From positions 1 through 17,400 of the forward strand of contig JAMCZP010000062.1 of assembly GCA_023485185.1 (NCBI GenBank): a stretch of 17,400 bases of DNA. The letters run 5' to 3'. Made by a program: the position numbers and the translations under genes. Below the pieces are notes generated by a model that saw nothing but the letters and a program-made list of their open reading frames with translations, searched no databases and had not been told where the DNA came from. The stretch comes from Gammaproteobacteria bacterium. GTDB lineage: Bacteria > Pseudomonadota > Gammaproteobacteria > Pseudomonadales > Halomonadaceae. Below are positions 1 through 10,244 of the stretch, piece by piece; positions within the stretch are counted from its first letter, which is position 1, and each line of letters opens with the position of its first letter.

Positions 1-320
1 GCCAGCCAGGCTTCAATCCCACCTTCATCATCAGCGTGGCCGTCGTGGTCTAACAGGCGCTGCACCCATCGCCTGCGGGTGGCTGCATCCGGGCAGTTGG
101 CCAGTAGCGCGGCGTCTTTTTGGGGGATCATCAGTTGGTAGTAAAAGCGGTTAGCCACCCAGCCCTGCAACTGTTCTCGGCTAAGTTCTCCGTTGGCCAT
201 CGCCTGCTGAAAGGGGTGGTTAAGATGGTAGTACTGCCCTTTACTCATCAGCGCTTCACGGAACGCCTCCCGATTGAGCGGGGCGGCAGCAGCGCAGGGT
301 GTTATCGTGGTTAGCGCCAT
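1..320 (-). CDS. pqqC: PqqC, pyrroloquinoline-quinone synthase (5' part, cut by the left edge)
   Basis: PqqC catalyses the last step of PQQ synthesis, a cofactor-free ring closure and oxidation of the precursor AHQQ in the cytoplasm. About 106 N-terminal residues are visible of a family length near 250; the rest lies off the left edge. The run [10 protein letters not shown] contains the Tyr-His pair (His32) that lines the active site in PqqC proteins. It is followed by [14 protein letters not shown] and [13 protein letters not shown], both highly typical of the family. The ATG at 320 is supported by an AGGAG about 7 bases upstream. The gene follows pqqB with a 28-base gap, so they are surely co-transcribed. 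Nothing looks broken in the visible part. Confidence 0.95.
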   Translation of the reverse strand, partial: MALTTITPCAAAAPLNREAFREALMSKGQYYHLNHPFQQAMANGELSREQLQGWVANRFYYQLMIPQKDAALLANCPDAATRRRWVQRLLDHDGHADDEGGIEAWL

Positions 321-348
321 GATCAATCTCCTAATATTGGCGATAGGG

Positions 349-1272
349 CTATAGCGTGAGTTTCATACCGTCGTAGGCTATTTCGATGCCTGCGCCCTGA
401 AGTGTTTTTGCCGCCTCGCTGGTGCGGTCTAAAATCGGGTTGGTGTTGTTGATATGAATCAAAATGCGCCGCGTACTGCTGGGGAGTTCACTAAGTAGCT
501 CACACATGCCGCCGCTGCCATTGAGCGCGAGGTGCCCCATCTGTTGGCCTGTTGAGGTGCCAACGCCTAGTGCCTGCATTTCGTCGTCTTCCCACAGGGT
601 GCCGTCCACCATCACCACATCTGCGGCGTGTAAGAAGCGCATAGCCAGTGGTGTGGGGTTGCCAAGCCCTGGGGCGTAGCACAGCGACTTACCGCTGCGG
701 CGGTCGACAATATACAGTCCTAAATTATCGCCACAGGAAGTAGCTCCGCGCCGTGGTGAGTAGGGCGGGGCATTGCTGTGTAGCGCAAAGGCGGTAAGCG
801 CGATATCCGGCAGGAAAGGAATCGAAAACTCGACAACCTCCTGATGATCTTTCAAGCCAACCGGCTGCCAGCGCAGCCCGCCCCAGTGTTCCAACATTGG
901 GAACAGTGGAAACCCGGTAGATAAATCGTCATGTACATTGGGCGTGCACCATATATCCAGCGGGCAGCCCTCTCTTAGGGAGAGTAGCCCGGTGACGTGG
1001 TCGATCTGGGCATCCACCAGCAGCACACCACGAATACCGCTGCCGCGCAGCTCGCTTGGCCATAATTCCGGGTTGGCGTTGAGCTGGGCGCGAATGTCAG
1101 GGGAGGCGTTGCATAGCAGCCACTGTTTGCCATCAACGCTTAACGCAATGGAGGATTGAGTGCGTGGTTGATGGTCGCCGCTGCCTTGGCGAGCGTGAAA
1201 GCAGTTCGGGCAGTTGCAATTCCACTGAGGAAAACCGCCCCCTGCGGCAGCCCCAAGAACTAGAACCTGCAT
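349..1272 (-). CDS. pqqB: PqqB, PQQ biosynthesis protein with metallo-beta-lactamase fold
   Basis: PqqB belongs to the PQQ pathway; family work assigns it a metallo-beta-lactamase fold and an oxygenase-type hydroxylation of the tyrosine-derived intermediate before PqqC acts. The protein is 307 residues, the normal length. The N-terminus has the glycine-rich [17 protein letters not shown] stretch with the Cys-x-Cys-x-x-Cys cluster (Cys19, 21, 24) that is diagnostic of PqqB. The segment [14 protein letters not shown] (Asp87, Asp91, His92) is the family's variant of the metal-ligand motif. The start at 1272 is supported by AGAGG about 7 bases upstream. The gene sits between pqqA (76-base gap with a stem-loop) and pqqC (28-base gap). 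Confidence 0.97.
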   Translation of the reverse strand: MQVLVLGAAAGGGFPQWNCNCPNCFHARQGSGDHQPRTQSSIALSVDGKQWLLCNASPDIRAQLNANPELWPSELRGSGIRGVLLVDAQIDHVTGLLSLREGCPLDIWCTPNVHDDLSTGFPLFPMLEHWGGLRWQPVGLKDHQEVVEFSIPFLPDIALTAFALHSNAPPYSPRRGATSCGDNLGLYIVDRRSGKSLCYAPGLGNPTPLAMRFLHAADVVMVDGTLWEDDEMQALGVGTSTGQQMGHLALNGSGGMCELLSELPSSTRRILIHINNTNPILDRTSEAAKTLQGAGIEIAYDGMKLTL

Positions 1273-1305
1273 AGGCTGGCCTCTTAAGTCGGTGCTGCGA
1301 TGTAA

Positions 1306-1343
1306 AGCCCCTACCTGCTATAAACCTAATAAAGGCAGGGGCT
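1306..1343 (-). terminator. Stem-loop between pqqA and pqqB, possible attenuator
   Basis: Arms at 1306-1316 and 1333-1343 pair over 10 of 11 positions (one A.C mismatch) around a 16-base loop. On the minus strand the hairpin lies 5 bases after the pqqA stop and is followed by a short TTTACA run, so it is a weak or leaky terminator rather than a strong one. In several bacteria pqqA is known to be made in excess over the downstream pqq genes; a partial terminator here would give that ratio. The termination role is inference. Confidence 0.5.
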
Positions 1344-1348
1344 GCGTC

Positions 1349-1420
1349 TTAGCGGGTAGAGATATAAAGTGTTACTTCAAAGCCAAGGCGCATATCTTGA
1401 TAGGTCGGTTTCGTCCACAT
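1349..1420 (-). CDS. pqqA: PqqA, 23-residue PQQ precursor peptide
   Basis: PqqA is the ribosomal peptide whose Glu and Tyr side chains are cross-linked by the radical SAM enzyme PqqE (with PqqD) and excised to become PQQ. The frame from the ATG at 1418-1420 to TAA at 1349-1351 gives 23 residues, beginning MWTKP and containing RLGFEVTLYIS. This holds the obligatory E-x-x-x-Y pair (Glu15, Tyr19) in the invariant FEVT-Y context, and 23-24 residues is the usual length. A GCAGGAGAG Shine-Dalgarno lies about 7 bases upstream. It is first in the pqqABC operon, as usual. The peptide is too short for most gene finders and is easily missed. Confidence 0.96.
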   Translation of the reverse strand: MWTKPTYQDMRLGFEVTLYISTR

Positions 1421-1801
1421 AAGGAACTCTCCTGCGTTGGTAAGCATATTGTCGTGAGTGGTGTTGCAACTGTCGTTACAAGTGTTACTACCCATGTTGG
1501 TGCGGGTACTATCAGCGGTTAAGCGTTATTGCTATGCCCGCTTCTTCAGTTAAGCACAGGTAAAGCTAACTGCCAGCGGTACTTTGGAAGTAGTTTTCTC
1601 GCTCTTTTGGGTGGGGCTTGAAGCCTTAATCAGCCCATGTAGTAGTTAAACAACCCAGTTGAATCAAAGGTTGAATAGTATCTGGCAGCTACCCCGTTAG
1701 ATCCTAGACTGCTAAAAGGTGTTATGACTAACGTCGTAAAATGCGCAGTGCCCAATAGCTTAGCCGTGGCACTGTGGTGGATTAATAAGGAGAGAACAAG
1801 A
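1421..1801. other. Divergent intergenic region between pqqA and pntA
   Basis: These 381 bases separate the leftward pqq operon from the rightward pntAB operon and must hold both promoters. I found no convincing protein gene. An open frame across 1292-1522 on the plus strand is antisense to pqqA and has no support. A small palindrome, GGCTT-G-AAGCC, lies at 1615-1625, and a perfect 8-mer palindrome GTTGCAAC at 1463-1470. No strong -35/-10 pair for pntA could be picked out by eye; its transcript start is therefore unknown. The frame open from 1724 into pntA adds 26 residues with no family support. Confidence 0.6.
1443..1469 (-). promoter_or_regulatory. Weak candidate sigma-70 promoter for pqqA
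   Basis: On the minus strand TTGCAA (1464-1469) is followed after 15 bases by TATGCT (1443-1448), about 23 bases before the pqqA start codon. The spacer is short and both boxes are imperfect, so this is only a candidate. Confidence 0.22.
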
Positions 1802-3373
1802 ATGAAGATAGGCGCTCCAAAAGAGAGTGCTCGGGGGGAAGCGCGCGTCGCGCTAACCCCTGAGAGCGCAAAGCAGATTCAGAAACTGGGCCATGAGTGC
1901 CTGATTGAAACAGGCGCTGGTCTTGCGGCGGGCTTTAATGACGACACTTATCGTGATGCAGGCGTTACCGTTGTAGAGAGTGCTGACGCACTCTGGCGCG
2001 ACGCTGAGGTGGTGATTAAAGTCCGTGAGCCTTCTGATGAAGAGGCTGAGCGGCTGCGCGAAGGTCAGACGTTGATTGCTTTCTTCTGGCCTGCCCAAAA
2101 CGAAGCGCTGCTGGAGAAATGTAAGGCCCAGGGCGCGACGGTTGTGGCGATGGATATGGTACCGCGCATCTCACGCGCCCAGAAGATGGACGCGCTCTCC
2201 TCCATGGCCAATATCGCCGGTTACCGCGCGGTGATTGAAGCGGGTAACAACTTTGGTCGTTTCTTTACTGGTCAGGTCACCGCTGCAGGTAAAGTGCCCC
2301 CCGCCAAGGTGCTGGTAATTGGTGCCGGCGTGGCGGGCCTGGCGGCGATCGGTACTGCCACCAGCCTAGGCGCCGTGGTACGCGCCTTTGATGTGCGCCC
2401 TGAAGTCTCGGAGCAGATTGAGTCCATGGGTGCGGAGTTCCTGTTTCTCGATTTTGAAGATAGTCAGGATGGTTCTGAAAGCGGTGGCTATGCTTCGCCC
2501 TCAAGCCCTGAGTTTCGTGAGAAGCAGCTTGAGTGCTTCCGTGCGCAGGCGCCCGATGTGGATATCGTCATTACCACCGCTTTGATCCCTGGCCGTCCTG
2601 CGCCCAAACTGTGGCTGGAAGATATGGTCGCGCTCATGAAGCCCGGCTCGGTGATTATTGATTTGGCCGCCGAAAAGGGCGGTAACTGCGATCTGACCAA
2701 GCCCGATGAGCGGGTAGTGTCCGATAATGGTGTGGTAGTGATCGGCTATACCGATTTCCCCTCGCGCATGGCCACCCAAGCGTCGCTGCTCTATGCCACC
2801 AATATTCGTCATATGTTGACTGATCTGACGCCTGAGAAAGAGGGCGTGATCAATCACAATATGGAAGACGACGTCATTCGTGGCGCCACGGTGACTCACC
2901 AAGGTGAAATTACTTTCCCGCCGCCACCGCCCAAAGTAAAAGCGATTGCAGCCGCTAAGCCGAAGAAGAAGGAAAAAGCGCCCTCCCCAGAGGAGAAAAA
3001 AGCCACTGAGCTAGCCACCTTTAAAGCGCAAACCAAGCGCCAGGTTGGCCTGCTAGCGATAGGCGGCGCATTAATGCTGCTGTTGGGTCAGGTCGCCCCG
3101 GTGTCGTTTATGCAGCACTTTATTGTCTTTGTGCTGGCTTGTTTTATTGGCTTCCAGGTGATTTGGAACGTCAGCCACTCGCTGCATACACCGTTGATGG
3201 CGGTTACTAACGCGATTTCCGGCATCATTATTTTGGGGGCGATTTTGCAGATCGGTTCCGGCAGCGCTGTGGTAGGCGTGCTGGCGGCAATCTCGGTACT
3301 TATCGCATCAATCAATATCGTGGGTGGCTTCCTGGTGACACGCCGGATGCTGGCCATGTTCCAAAAATCCTAG
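1802..3373 (+). CDS. pntA: PntA, NAD(P) transhydrogenase subunit alpha
   Basis: PntA carries the NAD(H)-binding domain I and the first membrane helices of the proton-translocating transhydrogenase, which uses the proton gradient to transfer hydride between NADH and NADP at the inner membrane. The 523-residue protein matches the fused E. coli-type alpha chain (about 510). The sequence [10 protein letters not shown] holds the RQD loop (Arg122, Gln127, Asp130) that contacts domain [10 protein letters not shown] at 174-180 is the dinucleotide fold. A Pro/Lys-rich linker (about 374-412) leads to four hydrophobic helices in 415-515. I chose the ATG at 1802 because it has AAGGAG upstream and begins MKIGAPKES like the family; an earlier in-frame ATG at 1724 adds 26 unrelated residues. 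pntB follows after 16 bases. Confidence 0.97.
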   Translation: MKIGAPKESARGEARVALTPESAKQIQKLGHECLIETGAGLAAGFNDDTYRDAGVTVVESADALWRDAEVVIKVREPSDEEAERLREGQTLIAFFWPAQNEALLEKCKAQGATVVAMDMVPRISRAQKMDALSSMANIAGYRAVIEAGNNFGRFFTGQVTAAGKVPPAKVLVIGAGVAGLAAIGTATSLGAVVRAFDVRPEVSEQIESMGAEFLFLDFEDSQDGSESGGYASPSSPEFREKQLECFRAQAPDVDIVITTALIPGRPAPKLWLEDMVALMKPGSVIIDLAAEKGGNCDLTKPDERVVSDNGVVVIGYTDFPSRMATQASLLYATNIRHMLTDLTPEKEGVINHNMEDDVIRGATVTHQGEITFPPPPPKVKAIAAAKPKKKEKAPSPEEKKATELATFKAQTKRQVGLLAIGGALMLLLGQVAPVSFMQHFIVFVLACFIGFQVIWNVSHSLHTPLMAVTNAISGIIILGAILQIGSGSAVVGVLAAISVLIASINIVGGFLVTRRMLAMFQKS

Positions 3374-3389
3374 GCGGCGGAGAGACGAT

Positions 3390-4832
3390 ATGTTAGGTCA
3401 AGGATTCGTATCTGCCGCAGCAATCGCGGCAAGTGTGCTGTTTATTCTGTCTCTGGGCGGGTTAAGCAACCAGGAAAAAGCCAAACGGGCCGTGTGGTAC
3501 GGCATTGTGGGTATGGCAGTCGCGGTGTTTTTCACCGCATTAGGGCCAGGTATCGGCGGTTACTGGTGGCTGATCCCGATGATGATCATTGGTGCAGGTA
3601 TTGGGGTCTATGTGGCAGGCAAGGTCGAGATGACCGAAATGCCGCAACTCGTGGCAGCCCTGCATAGCTTTGTCGGCTTAGCAGCGGTGTTTGTGGCCTG
3701 GAGTGCAGACTTAGAGCGCCGCCGGGTGATGGCAGCGCGTGCTGCAGATGGCGTTATGCAGGAGTTTTCTGCGTTTGCTGCATTGGTCGCTACCAAAGCG
3801 CCTGATGAGCTCACCTTTCTCCAGATTGAGGTGGTATTCGCCATCTTTATTGGTGCGGTGACCTTCACCGGCTCAGTCATAGCGTTTGGCAAACTAGCGG
3901 GCAAGGTGGATGGCAAACCGCGCCAACTGCCCGGTGGGCATAAGCTTAATGCCGGTGCGGCGGCTATTTCGCTGCTATTAGCGATTATGTACCTCAATGG
4001 TGCAGGCTTCTGGACGCTGATTGTGCTTGCGGCATTGGCGTTCTTTATCGGCTACCACCTAATTATGGGTATTGGTGGCGCGGATATGCCGGTGGTGGTC
4101 TCCATGCTCAACAGCTACTCCGGCTGGGCAGCGGCGGCGGTTGGTTTTACCCTCTCCAACGACCTGCTAATTGTTACCGGCGCGCTGGTGGGCTCATCCG
4201 GTGCGATTCTCTCTTACATTATGTGTAAGGCGATGAACCGCAACTTTATCAACGTGATCTTGGGCGGCTTTGGTGGAAGCACTGGGCCTGCCGCTGAAAT
4301 TGAAGGCGAGCAGGTCGCCATTGATGCCGGCAGCGTGGCTAGTGCCTTAAACGATGCTGATAGCGTTATCATCGTGCCGGGTTACGGCATGGCGGTGGCG
4401 CAGGCGCAGGGTGCCGTTAGCGATTTAGTGCGCAAGCTGCGCGCAGCGGGCAAAACCGTACGTTTTGGTATTCACCCGGTAGCAGGGCGCCTGCCAGGGC
4501 ACATGAACGTGCTGCTGGCGGAGGCCAAAGTGCCTTACGACATCGTGCTGGAGATGGATGAAATCAACGACGATTTCCCAACGACCGACGTGGTGATCGT
4601 GATTGGCTCCAACGATATCGTTAACCCTGCTGCCGAAGAAGATCCCAACAGCCCCATCGCCGGTATGCCGGTGTTGAAGGTGTGGGAGGCCAAGCAGGTG
4701 TTTGTTTGCAAGCGCGGCCAGGGCACTGGCTACTCTGGTATCGAAAACCCGCTGTTCTTCAAAGACAACACGCGGATGTTCTACGGCGATGCGCGGGATA
4801 GCCTGACGACGCTGCTGCCACTTGTTGATTAG
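3390..4832 (+). CDS. pntB: PntB, NAD(P) transhydrogenase subunit beta
   Basis: PntB supplies the remaining membrane helices (domain II) and the NADP(H)-binding domain III of the transhydrogenase. The protein is 480 residues against 462 in E. coli. The helix segment LHSFVGLAA contains His92, matching the proton-channel histidine (E. coli beta-His91). Domain III shows [11 protein letters not shown] (330-340), [22 protein letters not shown] and EMDEINDDF, plus the NADP-binding KRGQGTGY (441-448), where E. coli has KRSMNTGY. The extra length is mostly a charged insertion at about 104-142 in a loop between two membrane helices. GGAGAG precedes the ATG. It forms an operon with pntA and ends before a strong terminator. 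Confidence 0.97.
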   Translation: MLGQGFVSAAAIAASVLFILSLGGLSNQEKAKRAVWYGIVGMAVAVFFTALGPGIGGYWWLIPMMIIGAGIGVYVAGKVEMTEMPQLVAALHSFVGLAAVFVAWSADLERRRVMAARAADGVMQEFSAFAALVATKAPDELTFLQIEVVFAIFIGAVTFTGSVIAFGKLAGKVDGKPRQLPGGHKLNAGAAAISLLLAIMYLNGAGFWTLIVLAALAFFIGYHLIMGIGGADMPVVVSMLNSYSGWAAAAVGFTLSNDLLIVTGALVGSSGAILSYIMCKAMNRNFINVILGGFGGSTGPAAEIEGEQVAIDAGSVASALNDADSVIIVPGYGMAVAQAQGAVSDLVRKLRAAGKTVRFGIHPVAGRLPGHMNVLLAEAKVPYDIVLEMDEINDDFPTTDVVIVIGSNDIVNPAAEEDPNSPIAGMPVLKVWEAKQVFVCKRGQGTGYSGIENPLFFKDNTRMFYGDARDSLTTLLPLVD

Positions 4833-4857
4833 TATTTACACTCCTCACTAAACCGTC

Positions 4858-4884
4858 AGCCCGCGAGAGATCGCGGGCTTTTTT
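4858..4884 (+). terminator. Rho-independent terminator after pntAB
   Basis: AGCCCGCGA (4858-4866) and TCGCGGGCT (4871-4879) pair perfectly over 9 bp around a GAGA tetraloop, followed by six T in a row. It lies 26 bases after the pntB stop. Confidence 0.95.
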
Positions 4885-4904
4885 GTGCTTTGCAAACCCA
4901 CTCC

Positions 4905-4913
4905 TGCTATGGT
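4905..4913 (+). promoter_or_regulatory. Candidate extended -10 promoter for the ABC transporter operon
   Basis: TGCTATGGT matches the TGN-TATAAT extended -10 pattern (4 of 6 in the hexamer) between the pntAB terminator and the ABC gene start at 4943. No -35 box is recognisable at 16-18 bases upstream, so this is tentative. Confidence 0.25.
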
Positions 4914-4942
4914 CGATAACCTCCTCATGTTATTGAGCACTT

Positions 4943-6715
4943 ATGTCCATGAATCAACGCGCTAACCCTCGTGTGTTGCTGCGTTTACTGGGCTTGCTTC
5001 GCCCTTACAAAATTCGCTTAGCGTTAGCGGGTCTAGCGCTGCTGATGGCTTCGGGCAGTGTGCTGTTGCTGGGCAATGGGCTGCGATTGGTGATTGATCG
5101 CGGCTTTTTGGCCTCGGATGAGCAGGCACTGGCCCAATCGCTCGGTTTAATGCTCGCGGTGGTGACGGTACTGGCGATGGCTTCTGCGTTGCGCTACTAC
5201 CAAGTGACTTGGATTGGCGAACGTTTGGCCGCCGACCTGCGTCAGCGGGTGTTTGATCACTTACTTTCCCTTGAACCGAGCTTTTTTGAAAGTGCCAGCG
5301 AAGGGCGTGCCGCGGGAGAGATCGCTTCGCGGTTAACCGCAGATACCAGCGTTTTACAAAGCTTGTTTGGCTCATCAGTATCCCTGGCGTTGCGCAACTT
5401 GGTCATGCTCATCGGAGCGGTGGTACTGATGCTGATCACCCAGCCGTGGCTTTCGGCGATGGTGCTGGTGGGCATCCCGGCCACGCTGCTACCCATCATC
5501 TGGTATGGCCGACGAGTAAGGCGGCTTTCCCGCACCAGTCAGGACCGCGTGGCCGAACTTGGCCGCTATGCCGAAGAGGCGCTCAGCGGTATTCAAACGC
5601 TGCAGGCCTTTACCCACGAGGCGGTGGATAAAACCCACTATGGGCAGCGGGTCGAGCAGGCCTTTGACAGCGCGGTCGAGCGCACCCAGCAGCGCGCCTG
5701 GCTGACCGGCGTGGCGATGCTGGTGGTGTTTGCGGCGGTGGGCATCATGCTCTGGCAGGGCGGTCAGGCGGTATTGGCGGGCACCATGAGTGCGGGCGAA
5801 CTCTCGGCGTTTATTTTCTACGCGGTATTAGCGGCGGGGGCCATTGCGACCCTGGCCGAAGTCGCGGGGGATGTTCAGCGGGCGGCGGGAGCGGCGGAGC
5901 GACTGCTGGAGTTGCTCGACACCCAGCCCGCCATCCAGTCGCCTTTGAGCCCGCACCCTATAGCCATGCCTGCGCGGGGCGAGATTACCCTTGAGAACGT
6001 GAGCTTCACCTATCCTGGCCGTGAAGTGCCAGCGCTTGAAGGATTTGATCTGCATATTCAGCCCGGCGAACGGGTAGCCGTTGTGGGGCCTTCTGGGGCG
6101 GGTAAAAGCACGTTGCTGGCACTGCTGCTGCGCTTTTATGACCCCAGCCAGGGGCGCATTATCCTAGATGGGGTTGATATCCGTAGCCTGGAACTTGCCG
6201 CCTTGCGCGGCACCATGGGGCTGGTGGCGCAAGAACCGGTGCTGTTTAGCGGTTCGGTGGCTGAAAACCTGCGCTATGGAGATCCCGAGGCGAGTAGCGA
6301 TAGGCTGCGCATCGCCGCCCAGGATGCCAGCGCGCTGGACTTTATCGAAGCGCTTCCCCACGGCTTTGATACCCCCCTTGGTCCCGGCGGCGTGCAGCTT
6401 TCCGGCGGTCAGCGCCAGCGGCTTGCAATCGCCCGGGCGCTGTTGAAAAACCCTGCGGTGCTGTTATTAGATGAAGCGACCAGCGCCTTAGATGCCGAGA
6501 GCGAGCGGCTGGTGCAGCAGGCGCTGGATAGGCTGATGGTCGGGCGTACCAGCATTGTCATTGCCCACCGGTTGGCCACCGTTATAGCTGCAGATCGCCT
6601 GCTAGTACTTGATGGCGGGAAGCTAGTCGCGGCGGGCACGCACGCAGAGTTGATCGCTACCAGCGCGCTTTATCGTCATTTAGCCGCGTTGCAGTTTGGC
6701 GGTGAAACGTTATAA
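4943..6715 (+). CDS. MsbA-related ABC half-transporter (fused permease and ATPase)
   Basis: This is an exporter-type half-transporter that should act as a homodimer in the inner membrane; the substrate cannot be read from the sequence. The 590 residues fall into an N-terminal six-helix permease (about 15-320) and an ATPase domain (about 345-585). Walker A is GPSGAGKST at 382-390, the Q-loop lies in LVAQEPVLF, the signature is LSGGQ at 486-490, Walker B with the catalytic Glu is LLLDEA (Asp510, Glu511), and the switch His is His542 in VIAHRLAT. All ATPase motifs are intact. It resembles the MsbA-related lipid/drug exporter group rather than MsbA itself. The start codon has only a weak Shine-Dalgarno, and the ATG six bases later is an alternative. 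The aldo/keto reductase gene follows 18 bases after the stop. Confidence 0.9.
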   Translation: MSMNQRANPRVLLRLLGLLRPYKIRLALAGLALLMASGSVLLLGNGLRLVIDRGFLASDEQALAQSLGLMLAVVTVLAMASALRYYQVTWIGERLAADLRQRVFDHLLSLEPSFFESASEGRAAGEIASRLTADTSVLQSLFGSSVSLALRNLVMLIGAVVLMLITQPWLSAMVLVGIPATLLPIIWYGRRVRRLSRTSQDRVAELGRYAEEALSGIQTLQAFTHEAVDKTHYGQRVEQAFDSAVERTQQRAWLTGVAMLVVFAAVGIMLWQGGQAVLAGTMSAGELSAFIFYAVLAAGAIATLAEVAGDVQRAAGAAERLLELLDTQPAIQSPLSPHPIAMPARGEITLENVSFTYPGREVPALEGFDLHIQPGERVAVVGPSGAGKSTLLALLLRFYDPSQGRIILDGVDIRSLELAALRGTMGLVAQEPVLFSGSVAENLRYGDPEASSDRLRIAAQDASALDFIEALPHGFDTPLGPGGVQLSGGQRQRLAIARALLKNPAVLLLDEATSALDAESERLVQQALDRLMVGRTSIVIAHRLATVIAADRLLVLDGGKLVAAGTHAELIATSALYRHLAALQFGGETL

Positions 6716-6733
6716 AACGGTATCTAAAAAAAG

Positions 6734-7750
6734 ATGAGAATGTCTATGACGAGTTTTTTTCAGTGCCTCACTTCCGTTAAATCCCCGGTCATCGGTCTCG
6801 GCTGTATGAACCTCTCCCATGGCTACGGCAGCCCCGTGCCCGAGCAAGACGCTCTACGCGCCCTGGATGAAGCCTTTGATATGGGCTATCGCCACTTTGA
6901 CACCGCCACACTATACGGCGCTACGGCCAATGAGCGTGTGGTTGGCAAAGCACTTGAAGGCAAACGGCACCAGCTTTTTCTTGCCAGTAAATGCGGTATG
7001 GCTATTGACCCTGAAGTAGGAACGCGGGTCATTGATGGCCGCCCGGAAACCCTGCGCAAACAGTGTGAAGCCAGCCTTAATCGCCTGCGTACCGACCATT
7101 TGGATCTTTACTACCTGCACCGCCTGGATCGTAAAGTGCCTATTGAAGAGAGTGTAGGAGCGCTCGGGCGTTTGGTGGAAGAGGGCAAGATTGGTGGTGT
7201 GGGGCTCTCTGAAATCTCTGCGACCACGCTACGCCGAGCGGTGGCTGAATATCCAATTGCCGCAGTGCAATCGGAATACTCACTCTGGACGCGTAATCCA
7301 GAAATTGCCTTGCTTGAGGCCTGCCGTGAAACAGGGGTTGCTCTGGTGGCGTTCAGTCCCCTGGGGCGGGGCTTTTTGACCGGTACTGTTAAAGACCCGG
7401 CGCGGCTTGAAGAGAGCGATATGCGCCGGAACATGCCGCGCTTTAGTGCTGAAAATTATCCCCATAATCTAAAACTATTTGAGCAGTTAAACGCACTGGC
7501 GAAAGCCTTAAGTGTTACGCCGGGGCAGCTTGCGCTGGCGTGGCTGAAAGCCCAAGGCGAAGACATTATTCCTATCCCTGGTACGCGCTCCGCTAAACAC
7601 ATGCGCGAAAACTTAGCGGCAGAAACACTTAGCCTTGATGTCACTACCTTGACTCAGTTGAGTGCCATGATGACACCAGACCAAGTGGCTGGGGGGCGTT
7701 ATAGCGAAACACAGCAAGCGGACATCGACACCGAAGAGTTTATTCAATAG
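6734..7750 (+). CDS. Aldo/keto reductase
   Basis: This is an NAD(P)H-dependent cytosolic reductase of carbonyl compounds, of the long aldo/keto reductase group near the AKR13 (YakC/perakine reductase-like) type; its physiological substrate is unknown. The protein is 338 residues. The catalytic tetrad is complete: Asp56 and Tyr61 in GYRHFDTATLYG, Lys86 in ASKCG, His129 in LYYLHR. The nucleotide-binding end is seen in PIPGTRSAKHMRENLAA. Three in-frame ATGs lie at 6734, 6740 and 6746, with a poor Shine-Dalgarno for each, so the exact start is uncertain. It lies 18 bases after the ABC transporter with no terminator between them, so co-transcription is likely. No terminator is evident after its stop. 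Confidence 0.92.
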   Translation: MRMSMTSFFQCLTSVKSPVIGLGCMNLSHGYGSPVPEQDALRALDEAFDMGYRHFDTATLYGATANERVVGKALEGKRHQLFLASKCGMAIDPEVGTRVIDGRPETLRKQCEASLNRLRTDHLDLYYLHRLDRKVPIEESVGALGRLVEEGKIGGVGLSEISATTLRRAVAEYPIAAVQSEYSLWTRNPEIALLEACRETGVALVAFSPLGRGFLTGTVKDPARLEESDMRRNMPRFSAENYPHNLKLFEQLNALAKALSVTPGQLALAWLKAQGEDIIPIPGTRSAKHMRENLAAETLSLDVTTLTQLSAMMTPDQVAGGRYSETQQADIDTEEFIQ

Positions 7751-7803
7751 TGGATAAACGGAGGCGATGGTTAAAAACTATTGGAGCGGTCACAAAAAGC
7801 AAA

Positions 7804-7832
7804 TTGTGCCTATGATGAATGTGCTCTAAAAC
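7804..7832 (+). promoter_or_regulatory. Weak candidate promoter for katG
   Basis: TTGTGC (7804-7809) and TAAAAC (7827-7832) are separated by exactly 17 bases, 140 bases ahead of the katG start. Each hexamer is only a partial match. I looked for an OxyR-type array of four spaced ATAG/CTAT half-sites in 7751-7971 and did not find one. Confidence 0.28.
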
Positions 7833-7911
7833 AGTACCAAGTAAGTGAAGCGTCCTTTCTTCTGCGCAACTTGCAGAGTGACACCATTATCGTAAGGACG
7901 CTCACCGTTAG

Positions 7912-10125
<2,214 letters not shown>

Positions 10126-10152
10126 GCACCGCCAACAGTAGTACAAACAAAT

Positions 10153-10184
10153 AACCCCCGCATCTTTGGATGTGGGGGTTTTTT
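10153..10184 (+). terminator. Rho-independent terminator after katG
   Basis: AACCCCCGCATC (10153-10164) pairs with GATGTGGGGGTT (10169-10180) over 12 positions including one G.T, with a TTTG loop and a run of six T. It lies 27 bases after the katG stop and separates katG from the convergent chemoreceptor gene. Confidence 0.94.
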
Positions 10185-10244
10185 GTGGTCAAAAGCTACT
10201 TAGCGGCCTTGGGCTATACGGTATGCCAGAAGGAGAAGGGTGTG

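Noticed and set aside
1292..1522. 76-codon plus-strand frame over pqqA
   Set aside because: It is antisense to the recognisable PqqA peptide and has no ribosome site; the real gene is on the other strand.
2501..2902. 133-codon minus-strand frame inside pntA
   Set aside because: Overlaps conserved PntA sequence in full and lacks any supporting context.
7771..7829. Possible OxyR site ahead of katG
   Set aside because: Two CTAT half-sites are present but their starts are 32 bases apart, not the 11 or 22 expected, and the partner ATAG elements are missing.
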